The notes: generated from the letters alone by a model not told the origin. A stretch of DNA of 64,000 bases from Acinetobacter variabilis (GCF_000369625.1 NZ_KB850112.1:597642-661641); one strand, 5' to 3'; positions 9,017 through 20,546 are shown, counted from the first letter of the stretch. Program-made: numbers and translations.

Positions 9017-9835
9017 ATGCGCCTGCCTGTTTTAACTTTCGATATTGAAACCCAAACCGATCTTAAATCAGGCGCGCATCTGTTTGCTCTGGATCTGCCC
9101 GAGGCTGATCTGGATCAGGCCCTGACCAAATTACGCCGTCAGGAATCAGGCTCGGACTTTCAGCGTCTGCCGCTGCATGAGATTGTCTGTATTTCCGGTT
9201 TATGGATGGATGAACAGGGCATGCGCCTGTTTTCTTTCAGCCGTGAACAGTACAGCGAAGCAGAGATTTTAAAAAAATTCTTATCCATTTTTGACAAGCG
9301 TCATCCGACGCTAGTCAGTTGGAATGGCTCACAATTTGACCTGCCGGTTATTCTTTATCGGGCCATGTATCATGGCTTATCTGCGCCAAGTCTGTTCGAT
9401 CAGGGCGAAATTGATACGCAAAAGCGTTATAATAACTACCAGAATCGTTACCATCAACGTCACGTCGATTTGATGGATGTTATGGCCATGTTTCATGCCC
9501 GTCATTTTCAGAAACTGGATGATGTTGCTCATTTATTGGGTTATCCAGGCAAACGTGGTGATGGTGGCTATCATGTGTCTGAATATGTACGTAACCAGCA
9601 ATGGAACGCAATCACCAGCTATTGCGAAGGTGATGTGCTCAATACTTGGTTGGTCTATATTCGCTGGCTGTTGCTAAAGGGTCAATTGATGTTGCCTGAT
9701 TATCAGCATCTGGTGCAGAGTACGATTCAATACCTGCATACCCAGCCGCAACATGCAGATTTTTTATCAGTCTGGCGTGAAACCTCACAAAGAACTGAAT
9801 TTACCCGTTTTGATTTTCCCATCTCCACATCCTAG
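9017..9835 (+). CDS. Predicted 3'-5' exonuclease related to the PolB exonuclease domain
   Basis: DnaQ/RNase T-like fold exonuclease (272 residues) of the family annotated as PolB-related 3'-5' exonuclease. The acidic metal-binding residues are in place: LTFDIETQTD near residue 7 (Exo I), LVSWNGSQFDLPV near 96 (Exo II), and YCEGDVLNTWLVYIRW near 200 (Exo III), with HVDLMDVM between. It is a stand-alone exonuclease with no polymerase domain. It sits 17 bases after cysM and 6 bases before rlmD, so co-transcription is likely. Its cellular substrate is not known. Confidence 0.88.
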   Translation: MRLPVLTFDIETQTDLKSGAHLFALDLPEADLDQALTKLRRQESGSDFQRLPLHEIVCISGLWMDEQGMRLFSFSREQYSEAEILKKFLSIFDKRHPTLVSWNGSQFDLPVILYRAMYHGLSAPSLFDQGEIDTQKRYNNYQNRYHQRHVDLMDVMAMFHARHFQKLDDVAHLLGYPGKRGDGGYHVSEYVRNQQWNAITSYCEGDVLNTWLVYIRWLLLKGQLMLPDYQHLVQSTIQYLHTQPQHADFLSVWRETSQRTEFTRFDFPISTS

Positions 9836-9841
9836 GTTTTC

Positions 9842-11218
9842 ATGAAACGTCGAGCACAACCACGTCCAGCACCGCAATCCGAGTATATTTTTCAGGTTGA
9901 ATCACTCTCACATGAAGGACGTGGCATCGCTCACTATGGTTCACATCCAGACCATCCGCTTGAAAAGCATGGCAAGAAAGTCTTTATCCGTTATGCCTTG
10001 CCGGGTGAAACCGTTCGTGCCCGCATTACCCGTGAAGTCAAAAAACTGGAAGAGGCTGATAGCCTTGAGTTAATCGGTGAGGCTTCCGAGATCAGGGTCA
10101 AACCTGTGTGTCCACATTTTGGCGTATGCGGTGGCTGTAATATGCAGCATATCCATCCCGATGCGCAGATTGAACTTAAGCGGAATGTTCTGAAATCACA
10201 TTTGCAGCATTTTGCCGGGATCCAGCCTGAAGAATGGCTGTCACCGCTACGTTCACAACGTGAAGATTACCGTCGTAAAGCCCGGATTGGGGTGCGTTAT
10301 CTGCCTCAAAAAGACAAGCTAGTGGTCGGTTTTCGTGAGAACCAGTCCAATAAGCTGACTTCGATTGACCGTTGCATGATTCTGGATCGCGAGTTTGGAT
10401 CGGTTACACGTCTTAAACAATTGCTCCAAAGTCTCGATGGTCAGGTAGATATTGGTCATATAGAATTGGCTATGGGTGATCATGACATTGCGTTGCTCAT
10501 TCGTGAAACCGCAGAATTATCGATAACAGATGTCAACCGATTGCGCCAATTTACGTTAGAGAAAGGTTGGCAGCTTTATTTGCAACCTGCAGGCCAAGAT
10601 TATTTGAAGCGGATTGATGAGCCTGAACAGGCAGCACGCTTACACTATGGTCTTGATGACTTTGATGTGGAATTCGGTTTTAATCCATTGGACTTCACTC
10701 AGGTCAATTCAACGATCAATCCGCAGATGGTTCGCTTGGCATGTGATTTGCTTCAATTACAGCAAGGCGAACGCGTTCTGGATCTGTTTTGTGGATTAGG
10801 AAACTTTTCTTTGCCACTGGCGCGTTGTGTTGGTGCATCTGGTCGGGTGGTTGCGGTTGAGGGGAGTGAGGAAATGGTGCAACGCGGTGCAGAAAATGCT
10901 AACCATAATGGTATTGCACAAGTTTCGTTCTATTCACAAGATTTAACCAAAGATTTTTCGTACCAGTCTTGGGCAAATCAAGGATTTGATGCATTATTAA
11001 TCGACCCGCCACGTGCTGGAGCAGAAGAAGTTATGCATTATATCCCTCAGTTTGGTGCCAAAAGAATCGTTTATGTGTCATGTAATCCCGCTACGCTTGC
11101 AAGAGATGCAGGGCTACTGGTACAACAAGGTTATCAGCTAACCAAAGCCGGTGTGATGGATATGTTTACGCATACCGGACATGTCGAGTCGATTGCCTTG
11201 TTCGAAAAAGAAAATTAA
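9842..11218 (+). CDS. rlmD: 23S rRNA (uracil(1939)-C(5))-methyltransferase RlmD
   Basis: SAM-dependent RNA methyltransferase (458 residues, formerly RumA). An N-terminal TRAM domain (about 15-80) precedes the Fe-S cluster cysteines [10 protein letters not shown] (about 89-98). The SAM-binding motif is [15 protein letters not shown] near 316. [12 protein letters not shown] near 383 and the catalytic cysteine in [12 protein letters not shown] (about 413) follow. All cluster and catalytic cysteines are present. It lies between the exonuclease and relA, as in Pseudomonas (cysM-rumA-relA). Confidence 0.96.
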   Translation: MKRRAQPRPAPQSEYIFQVESLSHEGRGIAHYGSHPDHPLEKHGKKVFIRYALPGETVRARITREVKKLEEADSLELIGEASEIRVKPVCPHFGVCGGCNMQHIHPDAQIELKRNVLKSHLQHFAGIQPEEWLSPLRSQREDYRRKARIGVRYLPQKDKLVVGFRENQSNKLTSIDRCMILDREFGSVTRLKQLLQSLDGQVDIGHIELAMGDHDIALLIRETAELSITDVNRLRQFTLEKGWQLYLQPAGQDYLKRIDEPEQAARLHYGLDDFDVEFGFNPLDFTQVNSTINPQMVRLACDLLQLQQGERVLDLFCGLGNFSLPLARCVGASGRVVAVEGSEEMVQRGAENANHNGIAQVSFYSQDLTKDFSYQSWANQGFDALLIDPPRAGAEEVMHYIPQFGAKRIVYVSCNPATLARDAGLLVQQGYQLTKAGVMDMFTHTGHVESIALFEKEN

Positions 11219-11262
11219 ATAAACGATCAAAGAGATGATGTATCTAAAAGTAGGAGAAGGGT

Positions 11263-13572
11263 ATGGTCACAGTACGTGAGCAACTGCCTGGGCGGCTCAA
11301 TGAGTTGTCACAGGAGGCGACTGTAGAACATGCCGAACAAGCCCAGCAGGATCTGACTGAATGGTTAGATCGGGTTCGTGGCATATTAGACGGGGCTCCC
11401 CTGAAGCAGCTCGAAGAAGTTGCCCGTTTAACCTTAGAAAAAGAGCTACAAAGTACGGTTCAACATCGCTCTAATACCTTCTATACCGGTATTGAAATGG
11501 CGGATATTCTCGCGCATCTCTATGTTGATGAAGATACCTTGTCTGCTGCCATGCTTTACCGCGCAGTACGTGAAGGCGTCATGCCACTGGCAGAAGTGCA
11601 GGAAAAATTCGGTGAACAGGTCTACAGCCTGGTCAAAGGCACGCTGTCCATGGGTAAGCTGTCTGAGCTGATTGAAAAAAATAAACGCCTGGAAGACCAC
11701 TTCAATAATAACCAGCGTGAGCACCTATCTGGCATTTACAAGATGCTGATTTCAGTGACAGAAGATGTCCGCGTCGTGTTAATCAAGCTGGCAGAACGTA
11801 CCTATGCACTGCGTGAGCTGGCTAATTCTTCACGTGAACGGCAAGAACGGGTCGCACGAGAAATTCTCACCATTTATTCTCCTTTAGCGCATCGTCTCGG
11901 GATTGCCCAGCTGAAATGGGAACTCGAAGATCTAGCCTTCCGCTATCTGGCGCCGGAACGCTATAAAGAAATCGCCTCTTTGCTGAATGAAAAGCGTCTG
12001 GAACGCGAACAATATATTCAGTTCGTGATTGATAAATTGCGTGAAGAGCTGGCAGAACACGGCATTGAAGCTGAAATTAACGGCCGGGTGAAGCACATTT
12101 ATTCGATCTATCGAAAAATGAAAAGCAAGAGCCTGAGCTTCGACCAGCTGTATGACATCCGTGCACTGCGTGTATTGGTGAAAAGTGTGCCTGAGTGTTA
12201 TCACACGCTCGGGATCGTACATCAATTGTGGCGACATATCCCGCATCAGTTTGATGACTATATTACTAATCCGAAAGCCAATGGTTATCGCTCTTTACAC
12301 ACAGCTGTGATTGCGGAAAACAAGTCACTTGAAGTGCAGATTCGTACTTATACGATGCATGAAGAGGCCGAGCTTGGCGTATGCTCGCACTTCAACTATA
12401 AGGAAGGTTCGAAAAATACCGATACTTCCTTTAATCATCGTCTGCATTCCCTGCGTGCAGTGATTGAGCATTATCAAGAACGCAATGAAGCCAGTGCGCA
12501 TAAAGATGAAGAAGAGGAAGTTGAAAATTTTGAACACATTCAAGATTTTGAAGGCTTCGAAAAAATCTATGTGTTCAGCCGTGATGGTGATATTAAAGAG
12601 TTGCCACGGGGGTCAACCGTACTCGACTTTGCCTATCACGTGCACACAGAAGTCGGCAACAAATGCTATGCGGCTCGGGTCAACCAGCGCTATGTGCCTT
12701 TAACCTATGCCTTGAAAACCGGGGAACAGGTCGAGATTCTGACCAAGAAAGACCGTGAACCAAATCGGGACTGGTTGGTCAATTCGCTGGGTTATATCAA
12801 GACTGCACGCGCCCGTGACAAGTTACGTCATTGGTTCCGTCAGCAAGATCGCAGTAAGAATCTGGAAGTGGGTCGTGAAATTCTGAATAAAGAATTGGCA
12901 CGTCTGGCAATTCATCCAAAATCAATCGACTTGGGTGATTATTGCAACCATTTCAATGTGAAGAGTGGCGAAGATATTATGATTGGTCTGGTGAATGGTG
13001 ATATTAGCCTGCATGCTCTGATCAATCAGGTCAATCGCCATATGCATCTGGATCAGGATGAGCCTGAACTGGTGCTGAAACCAGCCTTGAATCCGCGTGC
13101 CAGCCATACCTTGTCTGCACATGGTATTCTAATTGATGGTCTGGATAACGTTGAACTGCATGTAGCCCAGTGCTGTCAGCCGGTGCATGGTGAATCGATT
13201 GCGGGATATATTACCTTGAATCGCGGTGTAAGCATCCATAAGGTAGCTTGTCCGGATTATGTACGTATGATCAGCCAAGAACCGGAGCGTGCAGTAGAAG
13301 CCGACTGGGAAATGCAGCCGACTCGTGGCCAAAGTGTACAGATCGTGGTAGAAGCCTATGACCGTCGTGGCTTGCTGAAAGATCTGACTCAGGTGATTTT
13401 CTCGGATCAGATCAATATCCGTCAGGTAAATACCATTTCAGAAGCAGATGGTATTGCCAATATGAAGCTGTTGATCGAAGTCAAAGGTCTGGCTCAACTT
13501 TCCAAACTATTGGCCCGTCTTGAACAGCAGCCGGGAATTATCAGTGCACGCCGTCTGGTACAAGGCAACTGA
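11263..13572 (+). CDS. relA: GTP pyrophosphokinase RelA
   Basis: Ribosome-associated (p)ppGpp synthetase of the stringent response (769 residues). Order: degenerate HD hydrolase domain (about 65-200), synthetase domain with INGRVKHIYSIYRKMKSK near 272, TGS domain (about 440-500) with IYVFSRDGDIKELPRGST, helical and zinc-finger-like regions (AQCCQPVHGESIAGY near 640), and a C-terminal ACT domain (about 690-769). The His-Asp pair expected of an active hydrolase is missing: the segment reads AAMLYRAVREG. This identifies RelA and not SpoT. AGGAGAAGG lies upstream of the ATG, and a terminator follows. Confidence 0.96.
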   Translation: MVTVREQLPGRLNELSQEATVEHAEQAQQDLTEWLDRVRGILDGAPLKQLEEVARLTLEKELQSTVQHRSNTFYTGIEMADILAHLYVDEDTLSAAMLYRAVREGVMPLAEVQEKFGEQVYSLVKGTLSMGKLSELIEKNKRLEDHFNNNQREHLSGIYKMLISVTEDVRVVLIKLAERTYALRELANSSRERQERVAREILTIYSPLAHRLGIAQLKWELEDLAFRYLAPERYKEIASLLNEKRLEREQYIQFVIDKLREELAEHGIEAEINGRVKHIYSIYRKMKSKSLSFDQLYDIRALRVLVKSVPECYHTLGIVHQLWRHIPHQFDDYITNPKANGYRSLHTAVIAENKSLEVQIRTYTMHEEAELGVCSHFNYKEGSKNTDTSFNHRLHSLRAVIEHYQERNEASAHKDEEEEVENFEHIQDFEGFEKIYVFSRDGDIKELPRGSTVLDFAYHVHTEVGNKCYAARVNQRYVPLTYALKTGEQVEILTKKDREPNRDWLVNSLGYIKTARARDKLRHWFRQQDRSKNLEVGREILNKELARLAIHPKSIDLGDYCNHFNVKSGEDIMIGLVNGDISLHALINQVNRHMHLDQDEPELVLKPALNPRASHTLSAHGILIDGLDNVELHVAQCCQPVHGESIAGYITLNRGVSIHKVACPDYVRMISQEPERAVEADWEMQPTRGQSVQIVVEAYDRRGLLKDLTQVIFSDQINIRQVNTISEADGIANMKLLIEVKGLAQLSKLLARLEQQPGIISARRLVQGN

Positions 13573-13590
13573 TTCTTTTTAGGCATGCTT

Positions 13591-13624
13591 ATAAAAGCCC
13601 GCAATTCAATTGCGGGCTTTTTTG
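13591..13624 (+). terminator. Terminator of relA
   Basis: AAAAGCCCGCAATT and AATTGCGGGCTTTT form a near-perfect stem with almost no loop, followed by T residues, 19 bases after the relA stop. Confidence 0.92.
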
Positions 13625-13665
13625 TTATAAGGTGTGGTTAAGAGGGAAAAGAGCAAATAATAGAC

Positions 13666-14310
13666 ATGAGTGCCACGGAAATATTTGAACTGAGACGAAA
13701 TAATCTGGCCAAAGTGATTGATCAGTTGATTGATAGCCAGCAGTTTAAAAATGGCAAAGAGATTTGCGAGCATTTTGGTCTGTCTGCAGCCTATATTACC
13801 CAGCTATTGAACAGTAAGCGCCAGATTGGAGAAAAGGCTGCACGAGAACTTGAACAGCAACTGGGCTTAGAAAGTTTAATATTGGATCGTGCTGAAGCAC
13901 CTGTCATTGAAGTAGCACCGAATCCTGTAAAAATGACTTTGTTCCAGATGCAGGTTGTTGAGCAGCAAGCCTTTAAAATGAAAATTATAGATTCGGCAGA
14001 AAATCTTGTATCTTGGTTGAAATTGGAACCTCAGCATTATGCCATTCAGGTCACAGGACAGTATTATTTTCCGAGCCTAAAAGCAGGCTGGTGGTTGGTC
14101 TGTGATGACCAAGCTGATTTACAGCCATCTGGCTTGATTTGTCTTTATTTAATTAATGGACTGCAACTCATTGTGGAGCTGATTTCGGAAAGCCAAGACA
14201 GCTATCAGATCCAAAGTCTGGATGAAAGCCGCAAGGTCAGTTTCCAGAAATCTGATGTAGCTAAAATCCATCCTGTAATTGCCATCGTGCCTCCGCAGCA
14301 ATTTTCTTAA
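13666..14310 (+). CDS. XRE-family helix-turn-helix protein
   Basis: Putative DNA-binding protein (214 residues). The first 65 residues look like an XRE/Cro helix-turn-helix: KEICEHFGLSAAYITQLLNS followed by KRQIGEKAARELEQQLGL. The remaining 150 residues resemble the sensor part of cI/LexA-like regulators in layout, with a beta-rich end containing GLICLYLINGLQLIVELISE, but I cannot see the Ser/Lys pair of an S24 peptidase. It has its own space between two terminators, so it is probably monocistronic. Whether it is a domesticated phage repressor is open. Confidence 0.7.
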   Translation: MSATEIFELRRNNLAKVIDQLIDSQQFKNGKEICEHFGLSAAYITQLLNSKRQIGEKAARELEQQLGLESLILDRAEAPVIEVAPNPVKMTLFQMQVVEQQAFKMKIIDSAENLVSWLKLEPQHYAIQVTGQYYFPSLKAGWWLVCDDQADLQPSGLICLYLINGLQLIVELISESQDSYQIQSLDESRKVSFQKSDVAKIHPVIAIVPPQQFS

Positions 14311-14319
14311 GATAGAAAT

Positions 14320-14350
14320 AATTCAGCCCATCATAAGATGGGCTGAATAG
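14320..14350. terminator. Bidirectional hairpin between the XRE gene and secF
   Basis: TTCAGCCCATC-ATAA-GATGGGCTGAA, a perfect 11-bp stem, lies between two convergent genes and can serve both. The T run is weak on either side. Confidence 0.75.
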
Positions 14351-14370
14351 TGAAATTGAAAACGGGCAGC

Positions 14371-15342
14371 TTATGGAAGCTGATTTTCGTCTTCAAACTC
14401 TGGTTTCACCTGAACAATAAAGTCCTGACGATTCAGACCGCGCCACAGGGCGAAGGCTGTACCGATATAGATCGAAGAATAGGTACCGACAAAGACACCT
14501 ACAAACATCGCAATCGAGAACCATTTCAGGCCAGCACCGCCCATGATCATCATGGCCACTACAACCAGTAATAAAGTCATAGAAGTATGAATGGTACGGC
14601 GTAAGGTTTCAGTCAAGGCAATATTGATAATTTCAACAGGTTCGGCACCCCGGATCTTACGGAAGTTCTCACGAATACGGTCAGAAACCACGATGTTATC
14701 GTTGAGTGAGAAACCGATGATCGCCAGTACGGCTGCCAAAACAGTAAGGTCAAACGGCCACTGCATCATGGCAAAGATACCAATCGTCACCACGATATCG
14801 TGGAACAATGACAGTACCGCACCCATCGCCAGTTTGAACTCAAAGCGGATAGTGACATAGACCAGCATTAGCAACAGGGCAAGGGCAACTGCACCCGCAG
14901 AACGCACATACAGCTCGTTACCGACCTGTCCACCGACTACATCGACCTTAGGCACCTGAGCTGCATTGCCGGGCAGCTGAACGGCTGCAGTAATGGCTTT
15001 GGTAAGGTCTTCTGCTTCAATATCTTCCTGAACCGGCATACGTACCATCAGGTCACGTTCCGAGCCCAGGGTCTGCACGACCGCATCATCAAAGCCAGCT
15101 TTGCTGAGTGCCTGAGTCACATCTTCCGATTTTACCGGATTGGTATAGTTCAGCTCTGCTGATACACCACCGGTAAAGTCCAGACCGAGGTTCAAGCCTT
15201 TGGTCGCAATAAAGAAGATGCTGGCAACCGTCAGGATGATAGAGAACACTGCTGCAGGCAATGCAATCTTCATAAACGGAATGATACGTTCATCTTCAGG
15301 GCGACCGTACTGTTTCTGATTCAGTTGAGTATTTTCAGTCAT
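14371..15342 (-). CDS. secF: Protein translocase subunit SecF
   Basis: Inner-membrane component (323 residues) of the SecDF complex, which helps pull preproteins across the membrane using the proton gradient. TM1 lies near residues 28-48. The first periplasmic domain starts with LNLGLDFTGGVSAELNY. Five further TM segments follow, with the conserved FSLNDNIVVSDRIRENFR motif near 216-233 at the cytoplasmic end of TM4. It starts 10 bases after the secD stop, in the operon yajC-secD-secF. Confidence 0.97.
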   Translation of the reverse strand: MTENTQLNQKQYGRPEDERIIPFMKIALPAAVFSIILTVASIFFIATKGLNLGLDFTGGVSAELNYTNPVKSEDVTQALSKAGFDDAVVQTLGSERDLMVRMPVQEDIEAEDLTKAITAAVQLPGNAAQVPKVDVVGGQVGNELYVRSAGAVALALLLMLVYVTIRFEFKLAMGAVLSLFHDIVVTIGIFAMMQWPFDLTVLAAVLAIIGFSLNDNIVVSDRIRENFRKIRGAEPVEIINIALTETLRRTIHTSMTLLLVVVAMMIMGGAGLKWFSIAMFVGVFVGTYSSIYIGTAFALWRGLNRQDFIVQVKPEFEDENQLP

Positions 15343-15352
15343 CGTCGATCTC

Positions 15353-17251
15353 CTAAATGCTCAACTTTTTCAAGTTACGTTTTTTGCCATAGATGATCTG
15401 TACGATCGCACGGGTTACGGTAATCGCCGTAAACATTGAGCAGACAATACCAATCATCAGGGTGACAGCAAAGCCTTTGATCGGACCGGTACCAATTGCG
15501 AACAGAATGAACGCTACCAAGAAGGTAGTTAAGTTCGAATCGAAAATAGTGTTATAGGCCCGATCATAACCGGCCACAATTGCCTGTTTCGGCGAGGCGC
15601 CCCATTTCATTTCTTCCCGTATCCGCTCACAGATCAATACGTTGGCATCGACCGCCATACCGATGGTAATTACGATACCGGCAATACCCGGCAGGGTGAG
15701 GGAAGCACCAATCCATGACATGACAGTCAGAATCATTGCCAGGTTAACGACCAGTGCGAAGTTGGCAATGACACCGAATAGGCGGAAGAATACTACCATC
15801 CAGATTGCTACCAGAATAAAGCCGATTTGAGTCGACAATACGCCTTTATCAATATTTTCCTGACCCAGACTTGGACCAATCACACGTTCTTCAACGAAAT
15901 ACATAGGCGCAGCCAGCGCACCGGCACGTAGCATCAAGGCAAGCTCAGAAGCTTCCTGAGGTGAGTCCAGACCGGTAATACGGAATTGAGAACCCAATAC
16001 TGCCTGAATGGTTGCAGCGTTAATCACTACAGATTCAGTATATGGTGTACGCACTTCAGTTTGTGCACCAGTTGCCGGGTCTTCTACGTAGCTGATCTTT
16101 TGCTTGTTCTCGATGAACAGTACCGCCATACGTTTGCCTACGGCATTACGTGTGGCATCTGCCATCAATTTACCGCCAGCGCTGTCCAAAGTAATATTAA
16201 CTTCAGCACCACCAGTATCCTGACTAAAGCCAGAAGATGCATTTTGTACACGTTCACCGGTCAAAATACGGTTACGGTTCAGCAATAACTGACGACCACT
16301 GTCCAGAGATTCATAAGCAAATGCTTGAGTCCCTGCTGGAGCTGTACCACTTAATTGGCCAGTATAAGGATCAATGTATTGATCATTCAGATCAGACACC
16401 AGACGGAATTCCAAGTTCGCCGTACGACCCAAGACACGTTTTGCTTCTGCGGTATCCTGTACACCCGGAAGTTCAACCACAATACGGTTGCTGCCCTGGG
16501 TTTGTACCAGTGCTTCAGCCACACCTAACTCGTTAATACGGTTACGTAAAGTGGTTAAGTTCTGGTTCACCGCATAAGATTCGATTTCCTGCTTACGCGT
16601 ATCGGTATAGTTGAGGCGTAAAGTCGAACCGGTTTCAGTCGCCACGGCCTGCTGGTTGAATTCATTGCCATTACGGCGCAAGAAATCCATGACAGCAGCA
16701 CGATCATCATTATTGGCAAACTGCACAACAATGGTGTTGTTGCTTAAATTCAGGCTATTGAATTTCAAGTTGTTATCACGCAGCTGGCGACGCAGGTCAG
16801 TTGCAGAGGTGTCCATGCGCTGTGCAATCGCCTTGTCCATATCCACTTCAAGCAGGAAGTGAACACCACCACGTAAGTCCAGACCCAGTTTCATTGGTTT
16901 GGCACCAATTTTCTGTAGCCATTCTGGGGTGGTTGGAGCAAGGTTAAGTGCTACGACGTATTCATCACCTAAACCACGGCGTAAAGCTTCTTTGGCTTTC
17001 AGCTGTGCTTCACTTGAATCTACACGTAATAAAGCAGCGTTATTACTAAAGCTATTGTCGTGAGTTGCAATATTTTCAGTTGTTAAAATCTGCTCTGCTT
17101 TTTGTACGATGCCTGCGTCAATCTGAGTACCGGCTTTGGCACCCGAAATCTGTACAGCAGGTTCATCTGGATACAAACTTGGCAGGGCATATAAAGTACT
17201 GACCACCAGGACAACCAGGATCAGCACATATTTCCATGCTGGGTAACGCAT
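15353..17251 (-). CDS. secD: Protein translocase subunit SecD
   Basis: Large partner of SecF (632 residues). It has an N-terminal TM at about 7-25, and a big periplasmic head that includes the P1 domain and GLDLRGGVHFLLEVD near 123. A block of five TM helices starts near 470, with GIVITIGMAVDANVLICERI near 530, the signature of RND-like SecD with the conserved Asp for proton movement. Length and order match the family. It is followed directly by secF and preceded by yajC, 52 bases away. Confidence 0.97.
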   Translation of the reverse strand: MRYPAWKYVLILVVLVVSTLYALPSLYPDEPAVQISGAKAGTQIDAGIVQKAEQILTTENIATHDNSFSNNAALLRVDSSEAQLKAKEALRRGLGDEYVVALNLAPTTPEWLQKIGAKPMKLGLDLRGGVHFLLEVDMDKAIAQRMDTSATDLRRQLRDNNLKFNSLNLSNNTIVVQFANNDDRAAVMDFLRRNGNEFNQQAVATETGSTLRLNYTDTRKQEIESYAVNQNLTTLRNRINELGVAEALVQTQGSNRIVVELPGVQDTAEAKRVLGRTANLEFRLVSDLNDQYIDPYTGQLSGTAPAGTQAFAYESLDSGRQLLLNRNRILTGERVQNASSGFSQDTGGAEVNITLDSAGGKLMADATRNAVGKRMAVLFIENKQKISYVEDPATGAQTEVRTPYTESVVINAATIQAVLGSQFRITGLDSPQEASELALMLRAGALAAPMYFVEERVIGPSLGQENIDKGVLSTQIGFILVAIWMVVFFRLFGVIANFALVVNLAMILTVMSWIGASLTLPGIAGIVITIGMAVDANVLICERIREEMKWGASPKQAIVAGYDRAYNTIFDSNLTTFLVAFILFAIGTGPIKGFAVTLMIGIVCSMFTAITVTRAIVQIIYGKKRNLKKLSI

Positions 17252-17303
17252 TCGTTTTCTTCTTAAAATGAAAAAGTCGTGCGGGGAGCACGACTAATTT
17301 TGA

Positions 17304-17633
17304 TTAAATGTTATTTAAAGTGCCTTCAGGCAGAACTGAGATCACACTCGCACGTTGAACTTTGACTTCTACACCGCGGCTCAGCTCAACGACTGCGAAA
17401 TCACCCTCAATTTTAGTGATTTTGCCCATTAAGCCGCCTGCAAAAACGACTTCGCTGCCTACGCCAAGGCTGTCAACCAGAGCACGGTGCTCTTTGGCAC
17501 GTTTTGATTGAGGGCGCCAGATCAAGAAATAGAAGATTGCAACAAAAACCGCAATCATCAAAAGGTTAGCCATCAAGCTCGGTTGTTGTGCAGCTTCACC
17601 TGCAGCGTGAGCAGTCGAAATAAATAGGCTCAT
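17304..17633 (-). CDS. yajC: Preprotein translocase subunit YajC
   Basis: Small single-pass membrane protein (109 residues) that associates with SecDF. The TM segment (about 20-40) is followed by the family block IWRPQSKRAKEHRALVDSL and the beta-rich GSEVVFAGGLMGKITKI. It is the first gene of yajC-secD-secF, about 100 bases downstream of tgt. Confidence 0.95.
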   Translation of the reverse strand: MSLFISTAHAAGEAAQQPSLMANLLMIAVFVAIFYFLIWRPQSKRAKEHRALVDSLGVGSEVVFAGGLMGKITKIEGDFAVVELSRGVEVKVQRASVISVLPEGTLNNI

Positions 17634-17733
17634 TTCATTTTCCTAAAATAAAAAACTGGTGATCAACTTGATAATAAATTGACATATTCTTGCAATTTAC
17701 CCTGTCTTTTTCCTCAGCGCAAATGCTGAAAGA

Positions 17734-18876
<1,143 letters not shown>

Positions 18877-18986
18877 TCAAGGCGAAAAAACAGTTCGCTG
18901 ATTACTAATGCGAATTAAAGGGCGCTATTTTCCTTGATTCTGACTTTAAATGCCAGCATTGTAGAGAATTCACTCTGTAATTTTAT

Positions 18987-19841
18987 TTATCGATGAATAG
19001 AGGAAAGATCAGGTGAAAGAGGTGAGTTTGCAGAAAACTGCTGTAAACGCTGCATGATTTCTTCCCGGCTCAAGCCACAGCTGCCGTCAGGTTCAGCCGC
19101 CATGGCAGCAATATGCTGGATCAGTTTTTGGATATAGATATTGCTGTCGATAAAATAAGATTCCAGCGTCAGTAAATAGGTATCCTGCGCTACTTGCAAA
19201 TAGTCATAAGGCTCTATCGTGAGCATTTGTTCCAGGTCGATCAAGATGTCTTTGTCACTTTGCGAGAGTTTTAAACGCTTATTGACTGTCGATTGAGACA
19301 GGGTCTGTCTGGAAGCTAAAAAGTCCTGCAATAAGCGACTGTCAGAATTGAGTTCAAGTGCAGATTGGCATTCACATTCGGGTTGGGCCGGAACGCTGAG
19401 GAAAAAAATAATCGAATCTAGATCCAGACCATAAGCTTCAGATAATTTGCGTTTGGCTTGTTTAAAGGTTTCTAGCAATAAATCCAAGTGAGTAGCAGGA
19501 ATCTGTTTTTGCTGGGCTAAGACAGGATGGCCAAAACTATGCTGGGTTTTAAAATACTCTGCCAGCAAAGTTTTAAAAGGCACGAGTTTAGATTGTGAAG
19601 AGCTGTGGCTTTTATAACGCCATTTTTGTAGATTCCAGCGATCCTGCTCGGCCAGATATTGCTGTGGAACTTCAGGGTCCTGAAAAAAGCTACGTTCTGT
19701 GGAAATCGCCAGATCATCCAGCAGTAAAAATTTATCAAAGACCAGACTACAGGCATAGATTTCATCATCCTGATAGCGGTCATACAGCTGATAAAAGTCC
19801 TTGACCAGCATCTGTTGCAAGTGTTCTAAATAATCCAGCAT
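18987..19841 (-). CDS. Uncharacterised protein, possibly DUF4303-like
   Basis: A 284-residue soluble protein that I cannot place firmly. The N-terminal third (DDEIYACSLVFDKF, then LAISTERSF and a Trp/Tyr-rich stretch) has the flavour of DUF4303, a family of unknown function sometimes linked to immunity or toxin neighbourhoods, but this is a weak resemblance. The middle is Gln/Lys-rich and helical, with CECQSALELNS near 168. No signal peptide or TM helix. It lies between lemA and tgt on the same strand, with about 110-bp gaps on either side, so it may have its own promoter. Confidence 0.6.
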   Translation of the reverse strand: MLDYLEHLQQMLVKDFYQLYDRYQDDEIYACSLVFDKFLLLDDLAISTERSFFQDPEVPQQYLAEQDRWNLQKWRYKSHSSSQSKLVPFKTLLAEYFKTQHSFGHPVLAQQKQIPATHLDLLLETFKQAKRKLSEAYGLDLDSIIFFLSVPAQPECECQSALELNSDSRLLQDFLASRQTLSQSTVNKRLKLSQSDKDILIDLEQMLTIEPYDYLQVAQDTYLLTLESYFIDSNIYIQKLIQHIAAMAAEPDGSCGLSREEIMQRLQQFSANSPLSPDLSSIHR

Positions 19842-19951
19842 GATTTTTTATTCTTTTTATTGGGTTTTATAAGTGTATTGCTTTATCTCTCACTCTTTCA
19901 TCATAAGCCAATGTATTGCAAATCAAAAACTATAAAATGTAATGATTTTTC

Positions 19952-20521
19952 TCATTGGAAATTTGGACGATAGTCAAAGTTCTGACTCACGGTCTGGTCA
20001 CGGAAAGGGCGTACTGCTTTCTTTTTGAGAAACATGTTATTGATAATATTATGCGGGAAAATCTGGATCTGATTATTGAAGAGTTCAACATTTCGGTTGT
20101 AGATGGTAATTGCAGCACCGACATTTTCATTCTGTTCTTCAATTTCATTCATCATTTTCAGGTAAATTTCATTTGCTTTCAGTTCAGGGTAGTTTTCAAT
20201 CACCACATTCAGGCTGTGCATCAGTTCTTTATTCAGGTTTTCAACCCGTTGTAACTGGGCAATATCGGCATCCTGAATATTCAGGCTCATAATGTTCTGG
20301 CGCAGTTCAGTGACTTTCTCTAAAGTTCCTTTTTCAAAACTGGAATATTGCTCAACCAGAGGTTGCAGACCATCCAAGATTTTTAGTTTTTGCCGCTCAT
20401 AGCTGGCGACATCGGACCATGCACGAATAGTAGAGTTATGATGACGCACAATGCTGTTACGAATCATGATAATGGCAATAATGACCAAAAGCGGGATAAT
20501 GACAAAAACAAAAAATCCCAT
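19952..20521 (-). CDS. lemA: LemA family protein
   Basis: Membrane-anchored LemA family member (189 residues). The N-terminal TM helix (about 2-20) is followed by a long helical bundle with the family hallmarks: AWSDVASYERQKLKILDGL near residue 34, YPELKANEIYLKMMNEIEEQ near 113, and AITIYNRNVELFNNQIQIFP near 136. The function of LemA proteins is not settled; many co-occur with DUF3137 or TPM-domain proteins. Here the DUF3137 gene is directly upstream (25 bases), so the two are likely one operon. Confidence 0.93.
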   Translation of the reverse strand: MGFFVFVIIPLLVIIAIIMIRNSIVRHHNSTIRAWSDVASYERQKLKILDGLQPLVEQYSSFEKGTLEKVTELRQNIMSLNIQDADIAQLQRVENLNKELMHSLNVVIENYPELKANEIYLKMMNEIEEQNENVGAAITIYNRNVELFNNQIQIFPHNIINNMFLKKKAVRPFRDQTVSQNFDYRPNFQ

Positions 20522-20546
20522 AAAAGTAATCCCCAGAAAAAAATAA

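Noticed and set aside
13666..14310. Prophage remnant marked by the XRE regulator
   Set aside because: No integrase, attachment repeats or phage genes nearby. Both neighbours are core genes with intact terminators.
18987..19841. Toxin or immunity gene because of the DUF4303-like look
   Set aside because: No partner gene, no secretion signal and a core-genome setting. The resemblance is too weak to claim.
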